DNA of 5,964 bases from Candidatus Nealsoniibacteriota bacterium (GTDB lineage Bacteria; Patescibacteriota; Minisyncoccia; Minisyncoccales; GWA2-38-27): assembly GCA_016867195.1 (NCBI GenBank), contig VGKE01000023.1, positions 1 through 5,964 of the forward strand, written 5' to 3'. Within the stretch, counting starts at the first letter, position 1; every line of letters begins with the position of its first letter. This document shows, piece after piece, positions 1-5,235 of the stretch. The position numbers were made by a program, and so were the translations under genes. Below the pieces are notes generated by a model. The model was not told where the DNA came from. It did not search any database and saw only the letters and a program-made list of their open reading frames with translations.

Positions 1-2
1 AA

Positions 3-89
3 AATGGTGCTTATCATGAAATAAGTAAAGCACGCACAGTTTTTGGGGGACAAATCACGGAATTGCCTGATTATGGTAGCTTTGAGTAG
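3..89 (+). CDS. C-terminal fragment of an unidentified protein (cut by window start)
   Basis: One frame stays open from the window edge to a TAG at 87-89, giving 28 residues that end in TELPDYGSFE; the other two + frames stop within the first 24 bases. The fragment lies 31 bases ahead of the next ATG, a spacing consistent with a two-gene unit. The tail is too short for me to assign a family. The open frame, the gap and the Shine-Dalgarno right after it are the only support. Confidence 0.5.
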   Translation, partial: NGAYHEISKARTVFGGQITELPDYGSFE

Positions 90-105
90 ATAACACACAA
101 TAGAC

Positions 106-112
106 AAAGGAG
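106..112 (+). promoter_or_regulatory. Strong Shine-Dalgarno for the phosphatase-like gene
   Basis: AAAGGAG ends 8 bases before the ATG at 121, an ideal spacing. It fixes that start. It stands out because none of the downstream genes in this window has a comparable ribosome binding site. No convincing -10/-35 pair is visible between 90 and 105, so the gene is probably read through from upstream. Confidence 0.75.
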
Positions 113-120
113 ATGATATT

Positions 121-1284
121 ATGCAAGGCATAGAAAGAGCATATTGCGATGTTTGTATTAATGCTCTAATGGGAGCGTGGCGCGAACTGATGGAAGCGAC
201 TGGCACAGAAGTTCTTCGCAAGGTACGTTATGGCAAAGGAGACACCCTTGGTTTCGATGCCATCACTGAAATTACTATTAAAAGACGGCTGGAACAATTT
301 GACCAGCATGCTATTTTAATAACCGAAGAGCTTGACGAACAGGCTCATCGGCGCTGGCCGACTGATTCTGACCCGGTAAAACAGCCCCTGATGTTTTTCT
401 CTGATCCAACTGACCGTTCAATTCAGTTGAAGAGGTTCTTTGAAGAGATTTCAAAGAGCAGTCCCACAGATAAAGTCGGGAATTTGATGGCCCATTGCGA
501 TCCTAAGAAAAAATGGGAAGAAATGTTTGAATCGCCAGTTATTATTACTGGCGCAACCGGAGCCATCACTTGCGTCAGGAAAGGGAAAATTGTTTTTTCC
601 GTAATTCTGAACTACGTTGATAAAACCATCTATGTGGCAACTGACATTGGCGTTTTCTGGTATCAACTTAAAGATTTTTCTGACCCGAGTAATGAGAAGA
701 TTAATCTAGCCGAAATTTCCAAGGGAGGAAAAAATCTTTCTTTCCCGGGAATACGCCAGTTCGGTTATTCGCCAGACGACTGCAAGCGATTCGTGACTTT
801 TTTAGGTAAAAAGGGGTATCGCGAGAATTTTAGAGATAGCATGCTATTTACAGAGAATTCCGGGAATTTTTTGCACCATAGCGAGCCCCCTGGTCCGCCG
901 CGCGTATTTTATCTTTCAGAGCTTCAGAAAGAATACGGTCCGGTCGGATTCATAGTTGCCAATGGCGAGAAAATTGGAGAGTGGATGCATTGGCTTTCTT
1001 TTGTCAAATACAGCCGGAATGAAGATGGCGAACACGCTTTGCGGGCTTACGAGATTAGTTTAGAACGGCCCTGGACTAAAAATGGCATGTTAATGTCAAC
1101 TTCTCGACCATATAGTCTTTTTTGCGATACTGTAGAAGAGATGTATCTTGATATCAGCCGGCTGCGCAACTTTGAACGGCCAAGCCAATTCCGTTGTATG
1201 ATGGTAATTGTTCCTTATGACAACGAGCGGATTATCCATATTTTTCACCAGCACCAGTACCGGGAAATAACCAACTCTCTCTAA
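121..1284 (+). CDS. Divergent inositol monophosphatase/FBPase-fold protein, 387 aa
   Basis: The N-terminal half follows the order of motifs of the lithium-sensitive, metal-dependent phosphatase superfamily (inositol monophosphatase, fructose-1,6-bisphosphatase, CysQ). Seen: FDAITE at 45-50 (family D-x-x-T-E/D), ITEE at 67-70 (family GEE, metal-binding Glu), SDPTDRS at 94-100 (family DPIDGT, metal-binding D95 and D98), then a GATGAITCVRKGKI beta strand segment (144-157) and a YVATDIGVF segment (171-179) matching the usual 'YTA..GkGAF'. By family knowledge it would hydrolyse a phosphate ester with Mg2+. Odd points: Gly of DPIDGT is Arg99, the nucleophile-activating Thr is Ser100, about 40 residues separate this motif from the next strand, and the late WDxAA aspartate is not evident; the nearest candidate is EWMHW at 287-291. 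The C-terminal half (about 180-387) is unrecognised. Fold is fairly sure; activity and substrate are not. Soluble, with no signal peptide. The start is set by the Shine-Dalgarno. Many CGN arginine codons differ from the AGA/AGG-rich genes downstream. Confidence 0.6.
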   Translation: MQGIERAYCDVCINALMGAWRELMEATGTEVLRKVRYGKGDTLGFDAITEITIKRRLEQFDQHAILITEELDEQAHRRWPTDSDPVKQPLMFFSDPTDRSIQLKRFFEEISKSSPTDKVGNLMAHCDPKKKWEEMFESPVIITGATGAITCVRKGKIVFSVILNYVDKTIYVATDIGVFWYQLKDFSDPSNEKINLAEISKGGKNLSFPGIRQFGYSPDDCKRFVTFLGKKGYRENFRDSMLFTENSGNFLHHSEPPGPPRVFYLSELQKEYGPVGFIVANGEKIGEWMHWLSFVKYSRNEDGEHALRAYEISLERPWTKNGMLMSTSRPYSLFCDTVEEMYLDISRLRNFERPSQFRCMMVIVPYDNERIIHIFHQHQYREITNSL

Positions 1285-1298
1285 CGTGCCAACTTTAT

Positions 1299-1333
1299 AA
1301 GGGCTAGTATTCATCTAAGCCCTTTTTTATTTT
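1299..1333 (+). terminator. Rho-independent terminator after the phosphatase-like gene
   Basis: Stem AAGGGCT (1299-1305) pairs perfectly with AGCCCTT (1318-1324) around a 12-base loop. TAG in the loop can also pair with CTA if one A is bulged. A T-rich run TTTTTTATTTT follows directly. It starts 15 bases after the stop codon and separates the upstream unit from the reductase gene. Confidence 0.85.
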
Positions 1334-1341
1334 GGGCAGAA

Positions 1342-1350
1342 TGTTATAAT
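1342..1350 (+). promoter_or_regulatory. Extended -10 promoter giving a probable leaderless mRNA
   Basis: TGTTATAAT is a perfect extended -10 (TG-N-TATAAT). Only 6 bases separate the hexamer from the ATG at 1357, so a start site 6-8 bases downstream falls on or next to that codon. No good -35 is seen at the usual distance, where the terminator's T-run lies; extended -10 promoters often do without one. GGA at 1351-1353 is too close to the ATG to be a useful Shine-Dalgarno. Confidence 0.7.
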
Positions 1351-1356
1351 GGAATA

Positions 1357-2280
1357 ATGACTTATGATTTAATTATAATTGGTGGGGGGCCGGCTGGAAT
1401 GACGGCTGGAATTTATGCTTCGCGTTTGGGCTTAAAAACTCTTTTAATAACCAAGAGTTTTGGCGGACAAATTGCCAAGAAAGCTGTTGATATTGAAAAT
1501 TATCCTGGTTTTGAGAAAATTTCTGGTTTGAAATTGGCTCAGAAAATGGAAAATCACCTAAAGTCGCTGGAAATTGAAACTAAAATTGACGAGACGGGAA
1601 GGGTTGAAAAGAAAGCAAATGGTTTTTTGGTTTTCACTAAAAATAAAAAGAGTTATTTGGCAAAAGCAGTAATTTTAGCTTCTGGCGCCGATCCCCGGCC
1701 ATTAGAAGTGCCGGGTGAAAAAGAATTTTTAGGAAAAGGCGTAAGTTACTGCAGCGTTTGCGACGGCCCGTTATTTAAAGATAAGGTAGTGGCAGTGATT
1801 GGAGGGGGAAATGCTGGTTTTGAAACGGCAATATTTTTGATAAAGATTGCCAAAAAAATTTATATTTTAGAATCCGGGCCAGAGGTAAAAGCGTTTGAGG
1901 CCAATCAGAATATAGTTAAACAAAGCGGCAAGGCCGAGATTATTATTAATGCGGTTTTGAAGGAAATTGAAGGAAATAAGTTCGTTAATTCTATAATTTA
2001 CGAAGACAGAGAGACGGGTGGAAAAAAAGAATTAAAAGTTGATGGTGTTTTTGTGGAGGTTGGTTATCATCCGGCAACCTCTTACGTTAAAGGTCTGGTT
2101 GATTTTAATGAGAGGGATGAAATAGTTGTTGAGTTTGAAACTTGCCAGACAAAAACAGCCGGTCTTTTTGCGGCCGGCGATTTAAATATCGGGCCCTTTA
2201 AGCAAATTATCACCGCGGCCGGTGAAGGCGCCAAAGCCGCCTTAGCCGCTTATAATTACTTACAAAAAAAGGCTGAGTAA
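1357..2280 (+). CDS. trxB: Thioredoxin reductase-like flavoprotein, AhpF-type, possibly NADH-dependent
   Basis: A cytosolic FAD flavoprotein that moves electrons from a nicotinamide nucleotide through a redox-active disulfide to a small thiol protein. Seen: FAD-binding GGGPAG at 9-14, FGGQI at 35-39, ASGADPR at 108-114, active disulfide CSVC at 132-135 followed by DG, second dinucleotide motif GGGNAG at 149-154, and the FAD-binding GLFAAGD at 269-275 with KQIITAAGEGAKAAL following. At 307 aa it has full family length. The HRRxxxR signature that binds the NADPH 2'-phosphate in ordinary TrxB is absent; the same place reads ILESGPEVKA (170-179). This, plus the EDRETGGK stretch and the C-terminal motif, resembles the flavoprotein domain of AhpF, which uses NADH. 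AhpF's own N-terminal thioredoxin-fold domain is missing, so a separate carrier is expected; the glutaredoxin at 4915 is a candidate. First gene after the terminator and probably leaderless. The family call is secure; the cofactor is inferred. The gene symbol is by family and does not imply NADPH use. Confidence 0.92.
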   Translation: MTYDLIIIGGGPAGMTAGIYASRLGLKTLLITKSFGGQIAKKAVDIENYPGFEKISGLKLAQKMENHLKSLEIETKIDETGRVEKKANGFLVFTKNKKSYLAKAVILASGADPRPLEVPGEKEFLGKGVSYCSVCDGPLFKDKVVAVIGGGNAGFETAIFLIKIAKKIYILESGPEVKAFEANQNIVKQSGKAEIIINAVLKEIEGNKFVNSIIYEDRETGGKKELKVDGVFVEVGYHPATSYVKGLVDFNERDEIVVEFETCQTKTAGLFAAGDLNIGPFKQIITAAGEGAKAALAAYNYLQKKAE

Positions 2281-2296
2281 AAAAATTACAAAAGTC

Positions 2297-2314
2297 TATT
2301 GCTATGTAGCAATA
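2297..2314 (+). repeat. Small perfect hairpin between reductase and enolase genes
   Basis: TATTGCTA (2297-2304) is the reverse complement of TAGCAATA (2307-2314), with TG at the centre. TACTTTT follows, a poor T-run, so it is at best a weak terminator. The right arm overlaps the possible -10 of the enolase gene, so an operator or mRNA-end role is equally possible. Confidence 0.45.
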
Positions 2315-2318
2315 TACT
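2313..2318 (+). promoter_or_regulatory. Possible -10 box for enolase
   Basis: TATACT differs from TATAAT at one base and would start RNA near 2325, about 12 bases before the enolase ATG. No convincing -35 lies at 16-18 bases upstream; TTACAA at 2286-2291 is too far. A second AT-rich candidate, CATAAAT (2324-2330), would instead give a leaderless message. Read-through from the reductase gene is also possible. Confidence 0.3.
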
Positions 2319-2336
2319 TTTCGCATAAATTTATTA

Positions 2337-3515
2337 ATGGAAAATTCCAAAATTAAAAAAATTTTAGCTAGGGAAATTCTAGACTCAAGAGGAAAACCAA
2401 CCGTTGAAGTAAAATTAAAAACTCAAAAAGGCGAGTTTTTTGCTTCTTGTCCTTCCGGGGCTTCTATTGGAAAAAATGAAGCAGTTGCCGTAGACGCGAA
2501 ATTGGCAGTTGATAATGTAAATAAAATCATTGCTCCAGAGATTTTGGGCAAAGACGAAACAAAACAAAAAGAATTAGATGAATTAATGATTAAGTTAGAT
2601 GGAACAAAGGGTAAGAAAAATCTTGGAGCCAATGCTATTTTACCTGTTTCTATTGCAATTTGCCGAGCCGGCGCCGCAGTGAAGAAACTGCCGTTGTATC
2701 AATATATTAAAGTAATCGGAAATTGGCGAATGCCTAGGCCTTGTTTTAATATAATTAACGGCGGAGCTCACGCCGGACCCGCCAGTCGGCGGGCGGGCAG
2801 TAATTTGGATATTCAAGAATTTATGGTGGTGCCAAATTATAGAAGTTTTTCAGAAAATTTAGAAACAGGGAAAAAAATATTTAATAATTTAAAAAAAATA
2901 TTAGAAAAAAACTTTGGTAAAAAAATTCCAGTGGGGGATGAAGGGGGACTTTCTCCTAATATATCTAACGTCCGAGAAGTTCTTGATTTTATAGTTCAAT
3001 CAACAAGGGAATTAAAAGCAGATATTGGACTCGATGTAGCCGCTAGTGGATTTAGTAGTCCCCAAAAAGAAAAATATAATATTGATTTTTATAACAATTT
3101 AATAAAAGATTATCCAATTATATTTATAGAAGACCCTTTTGGAGAAGAAGATTATAAAAATTTTAAAAATATAACCCAAGAAATAGGGGAGAAGGTTATT
3201 ATTGTCGGAGATGATTTTTTAACAACCAATGTTAACATAATAAAAAAAGCAAGAGAATTAAGGGCTTGCAACGGAGCCATAATAAAGCCTAATCAAATTG
3301 GAACGGTTACAGAAACCCTGGAAGCGATAAAATTAGTAAAATCTTATAACTGGAAAATAGTTGTTTCTCATCGGTCTGGAGAAACAATGGATGATTTTAT
3401 TTCTGATTTGGCAGTCGGGGTTGGCGCTGATTTTATCAAGTCCGGCGCCCCGGTCCCGGCCGAGCGCCTGGCAAAATATAATCGTTTGCTAAAAATTGAA
3501 AAAGAATTAAAATAA
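2337..3515 (+). CDS. eno: Enolase (phosphopyruvate hydratase), compact form with an in-frame insert
   Basis: Converts 2-phosphoglycerate to phosphoenolpyruvate in glycolysis; cytosolic and Mg2+-dependent. The full catalytic set is visible: mobile loop SGASIGKNE at 40-48, catalytic-loop His145 in NGGAHA, Glu161 in DIQEF, Glu202 in GDEGG, Mg ligands Asp233 (GLDVAAS), Glu265 (IEDP) and Asp292 (VGDD), Lys317 in IKPNQIGT, SHRSGET at 344-350 and Lys368 in IKSGAP. At 392 aa it is shorter than the usual 420-435, with trimmed loops and an early C-terminus (ends LKIEKELK). PASRRAG at 148-154, directly after the catalytic His loop, is absent from normal enolases (typically NGGAHA-D/G-N..LDIQEF) and is encoded by a GC-rich palindrome. 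No Shine-Dalgarno precedes the ATG; the start suits the family N-terminus (KIKKILAREILDSRGKPTVEV). Only 6 bases separate it from the mutase gene, so the two are probably co-transcribed. Confidence 0.96.
   Translation: MENSKIKKILAREILDSRGKPTVEVKLKTQKGEFFASCPSGASIGKNEAVAVDAKLAVDNVNKIIAPEILGKDETKQKELDELMIKLDGTKGKKNLGANAILPVSIAICRAGAAVKKLPLYQYIKVIGNWRMPRPCFNIINGGAHAGPASRRAGSNLDIQEFMVVPNYRSFSENLETGKKIFNNLKKILEKNFGKKIPVGDEGGLSPNISNVREVLDFIVQSTRELKADIGLDVAASGFSSPQKEKYNIDFYNNLIKDYPIIFIEDPFGEEDYKNFKNITQEIGEKVIIVGDDFLTTNVNIIKKARELRACNGAIIKPNQIGTVTETLEAIKLVKSYNWKIVVSHRSGETMDDFISDLAVGVGADFIKSGAPVPAERLAKYNRLLKIEKELK
2778..2798 (+). repeat. GC-rich palindromic insert inside enolase
   Basis: CCCGCC (2778-2783), loop AGTC, GGCGGG (2788-2793) forms a 6-bp hairpin, followed by CGGGC (2794-2798). 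The 21 bases contain one A and one T inside an AT-rich gene and encode PASRRAG, with CGG arginine codons rare in the rest of the gene. Removing exactly these seven codons restores a normal enolase motif (NGGAHAG-SNLDIQEF). The exact ends are uncertain by a few bases. Confidence 0.7.
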
Positions 3516-3521
3516 CTTAAT

Positions 3522-4202
3522 ATGCCCCAATTATTTTTATTAAGACATTTAAAATCGCAATGGAATGAGGAAAATAGATTTTCTGGTTGGACAGATGCTC
3601 CCATAAGCGAAGAAGGGAAAAAGGATGCTAAAAAAATAGCTAAAAAAATTTTTAGAACACGCATAAATGAGGTTTTTACATCACCTCTTTTTAGAAATCT
3701 TGATACCGTGGTACGTATCCTTGAGGCGGGGCAACAAAAATATCCGATTTTTGTTTCTCGGGACGGGGGGAAAACCCAAAAATGGGGAGATTATTTTTTA
3801 GGCCCTAAAAATTTTATGCCAGTGTATGTTACAAAAAATTTAAATGAGCGTCATTATGGAGGGCTTGAGGGATTGAATAAGAAAAAAGTTGCCGCTAAAT
3901 ACGGAAAAGAAAAAGTTCAACTTTGGCGAAGGAGTTATGATGTGGCGCCGCCCGGAGGCGGAGAAAGTTTAAAAGATGTTTGCAAAAGAACGACCCCGTT
4001 TTATAAAAAATATATTGAAAATGACTTAAAAGCCGGAAAGAATGTTTTAATTGTTGCCAGCCACAATTCTTTAAGAGCAATAATTAAATGTCTTGAAAAA
4101 ATTTCTAACAAAGATATTATAAACGTAGAAGTTGATTACGGCGGTTTAATTAAATACGAATTTGATAAAAAATTAAACATTGTCAAAAAAGAAATTTTTT
4201 AA
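3522..4202 (+). CDS. gpmA: 2,3-bisphosphoglycerate-dependent phosphoglycerate mutase, altered motifs
   Basis: Interconverts 3- and 2-phosphoglycerate, the step before enolase, through a phosphohistidine; cytosolic. Seen: LLRHLKSQWN at 6-15 with catalytic His9, ENRFSGWTD at 17-25, TSPLFRNLDT at 53-62, LNERHYGGLEGLNK at 107-120 (Glu109 is the likely acid/base), WRRSYDVAPP at 135-144, and ASHNSLRAI at 179-187 with the second His181. The family match is clear. Three things are odd. The universal RHGE is RHLK. The second motif HGNS has lost its Gly (HNS). About 24 extra residues (roughly 74-98) separate the TSPL helix from LNER, while the stretch between YDV and ESL is about 24 residues shorter than in E. 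coli GpmA. Total length is 226 aa against about 250. No Shine-Dalgarno; 6 bases after enolase and 12 before the next gene. The same reaction partner as its neighbour supports the assignment. Confidence 0.9.
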   Translation: MPQLFLLRHLKSQWNEENRFSGWTDAPISEEGKKDAKKIAKKIFRTRINEVFTSPLFRNLDTVVRILEAGQQKYPIFVSRDGGKTQKWGDYFLGPKNFMPVYVTKNLNERHYGGLEGLNKKKVAAKYGKEKVQLWRRSYDVAPPGGGESLKDVCKRTTPFYKKYIENDLKAGKNVLIVASHNSLRAIIKCLEKISNKDIINVEVDYGGLIKYEFDKKLNIVKKEIF

Positions 4203-4214
4203 TAAAATAAAAAA

Positions 4215-4913
4215 ATGAACGCAAAAAATATTTTCGCAGCAATTATTATAGCCGGTTTGATAATAGCCGGAGCGGTTATTTTTAGCAACTATCAGCAATG
4301 CCCGGAAGCGGATCAAGGACCAAAAATTTCCTTAAAAGAAGCGGGGGAGAGGGTGGTTAACTTTATAAATGACAATATTTTAAGGGGACAGGCAACGGCT
4401 TCTTTGGTTCAGGCATTAGAAGAGAAAGATTTTTATAAAATTAAATTTGAGGTTGAGGGTCAAGAGGTTGAGTGGTTTTTGGCAAAAGACGGAAAACTTC
4501 TTTTTCCCGAAGTGATTGATTTAACTGAAATTCAAGAGTTGGCGAAAGAAACAGAAAGAACAATTGGAGATTTTTCAGTTAGTTCGGATGAAATTTGTTT
4601 AGAAGATGGAAAGCCGATTGTTTATTTTTTCGGTTCCGAGACCTGTCCTTATTGTGTTTGGCAGCATCCGGTTGTGAAAGGAGTAATGGCTAAGTTTGAG
4701 GGCTATATCTCATTTCATGATAATATGGATTTAAATGCTGATATGGAAATTTTTCAGAGATACAGCAGCGGCGGAGTTCCAACCATGGTTCTGGGCTGTA
4801 AATATTACCGGGTTGGTTCAGGACAAAGCGCCGGAGAGGAGCAGGAGGTCGCAAATTTAACCGAATTGGTCTGCGATTTAACCAATAATCAACCAGTTGG
4901 GGTCTGTCAATAA
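4215..4913 (+). CDS. Membrane-anchored thioredoxin-fold (DsbA/DsbD-like) protein with CPYC
   Basis: A hydrophobic stretch at about 6-24 (FAAIIIAGLIIAGAVIFS), preceded by MNAKN, is a signal anchor that would place the rest outside the membrane. Residues about 37-104 form a small lysine/glutamate-rich alpha/beta domain (ISLKEAGERVVNFIN ... YKIKFEVEGQEVEWFLAKDGK) of unknown role, somewhat like PepSY-type domains. Residues 125-222 form a thioredoxin fold: strand IVYFFGS, active site CPYC at 144-147, and the cis-proline loop GGVPT at 186-190. Further cysteines (29, 128, 195, 220, 231) could form structural disulfides outside the cell. By family it would be a thiol:disulfide oxidoreductase acting on exported proteins; the direction (oxidation, reduction or isomerisation) cannot be read from sequence. 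No DsbB/VKOR or DsbD partner is in view. No Shine-Dalgarno; 12 bases after the mutase and 1 base before the glutaredoxin, which argues for one transcript. Confidence 0.8.
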   Translation: MNAKNIFAAIIIAGLIIAGAVIFSNYQQCPEADQGPKISLKEAGERVVNFINDNILRGQATASLVQALEEKDFYKIKFEVEGQEVEWFLAKDGKLLFPEVIDLTEIQELAKETERTIGDFSVSSDEICLEDGKPIVYFFGSETCPYCVWQHPVVKGVMAKFEGYISFHDNMDLNADMEIFQRYSSGGVPTMVLGCKYYRVGSGQSAGEEQEVANLTELVCDLTNNQPVGVCQ

Positions 4914-4914
4914 T

Positions 4915-5154
4915 ATGGCTAAAATACGGATATTTTCAACTCCCGCTTGTCCCTATTGCGTCACCCTAAAAGAATTCTTAAGAGAGAATAATTTTTCTTT
5001 TGAAGATATTGACGTTTCCCAGGATAAAAATTCCCTGGACGAAATGATTGAAAAATCAGGCCAATTCGGGGTGCCGGTGGTAGATATTGATGGGCAAATT
5101 GTGGTAGGATTTAATAGAGAGAAGATTAGTAAATTACTTAACATCAACGAATAA
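4915..5154 (+). CDS. Small glutaredoxin-like protein (YruB/NrdH-like), 79 aa
   Basis: A cytosolic thiol carrier of thioredoxin fold. Seen: IRIFSTPACPYC with the active site CPYC at 12-15, cis-proline in FGVPVVDIDG (Pro54), and a C-terminal VVGFNREKISKLL helix. The GFxREKI ending is typical of the YruB-type glutaredoxin-like family, also near NrdH. Such proteins are generally reduced by a flavoprotein reductase instead of by glutathione; in Clostridium pasteurianum a related protein works with an NADH-dependent TrxR-like enzyme to reduce a peroxiredoxin. I chose ATG 4915, one base after the previous stop; an upstream in-frame TTG at 4897 would overlap the preceding gene and add six residues foreign to the family. 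The last codons and the TAA lie inside the left arm of the inverted repeat starting at 5148, so the natural C-terminus may have been altered. Confidence 0.88.
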   Translation: MAKIRIFSTPACPYCVTLKEFLRENNFSFEDIDVSQDKNSLDEMIEKSGQFGVPVVDIDGQIVVGFNREKISKLLNINE

Positions 5155-5227
5155 CGAATCAGTTACGAATTTGCGAATATAAAATTCGTTATTCGTATTC
5201 GTATATTCGTAATGGATTCGTTATTCG
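5148..5227. repeat. AT-rich inverted repeat of ACGAAT/ATTCGT units
   Basis: The left arm 5148-5178 matches the reverse complement of the right arm 5197-5227 at 27 of 31 positions; CGAATAACGAATC, TTACGAAT and CGAAT are shared blocks. The 18-base middle also holds ATTCGTTATTCGT, and a nested CGAAT/ATTCG hairpin is possible at 5174-5188. The left arm contains the glutaredoxin stop codon, and the right arm ends 8 bases before the GAPDH ATG, so it fills the whole gap. There is no T-run after it, so it is not a standard terminator. TATAAA (5178-5183) and TATATT (5202-5207) inside it resemble -10 boxes and might drive the GAPDH gene; this is weak. Confidence 0.8.
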
Positions 5228-5235
5228 ATGATTTC

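Noticed and set aside
3945..3962. GC-rich palindrome-like stretch in the mutase gene as a third inserted element
   Set aside because: It encodes APPGGGES, close to the family's PPGGES motif, so it is native apart from perhaps one extra Gly.
4897..4914. TTG start for the glutaredoxin at 4897
   Set aside because: It would overlap the preceding gene by 17 bases and add residues outside the family; ATG 4915 gives the standard N-terminus.
5148..5227. Repeated ATTCG/CGAAT units as a possible CRISPR array
   Set aside because: Units are 5-7 bases without regular spacers and are arranged as one inverted repeat, not as direct repeats.
5148..5227. The inverted repeat as a rho-independent terminator
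   Set aside because: The stem is AT-rich and not followed by a T-run on either strand.
5212..5235. ATG 5212 as GAPDH start
   Set aside because: It is in frame, but the added eight residues come from the repeat, and [14 protein letters not shown] from 5236 is the standard beginning.
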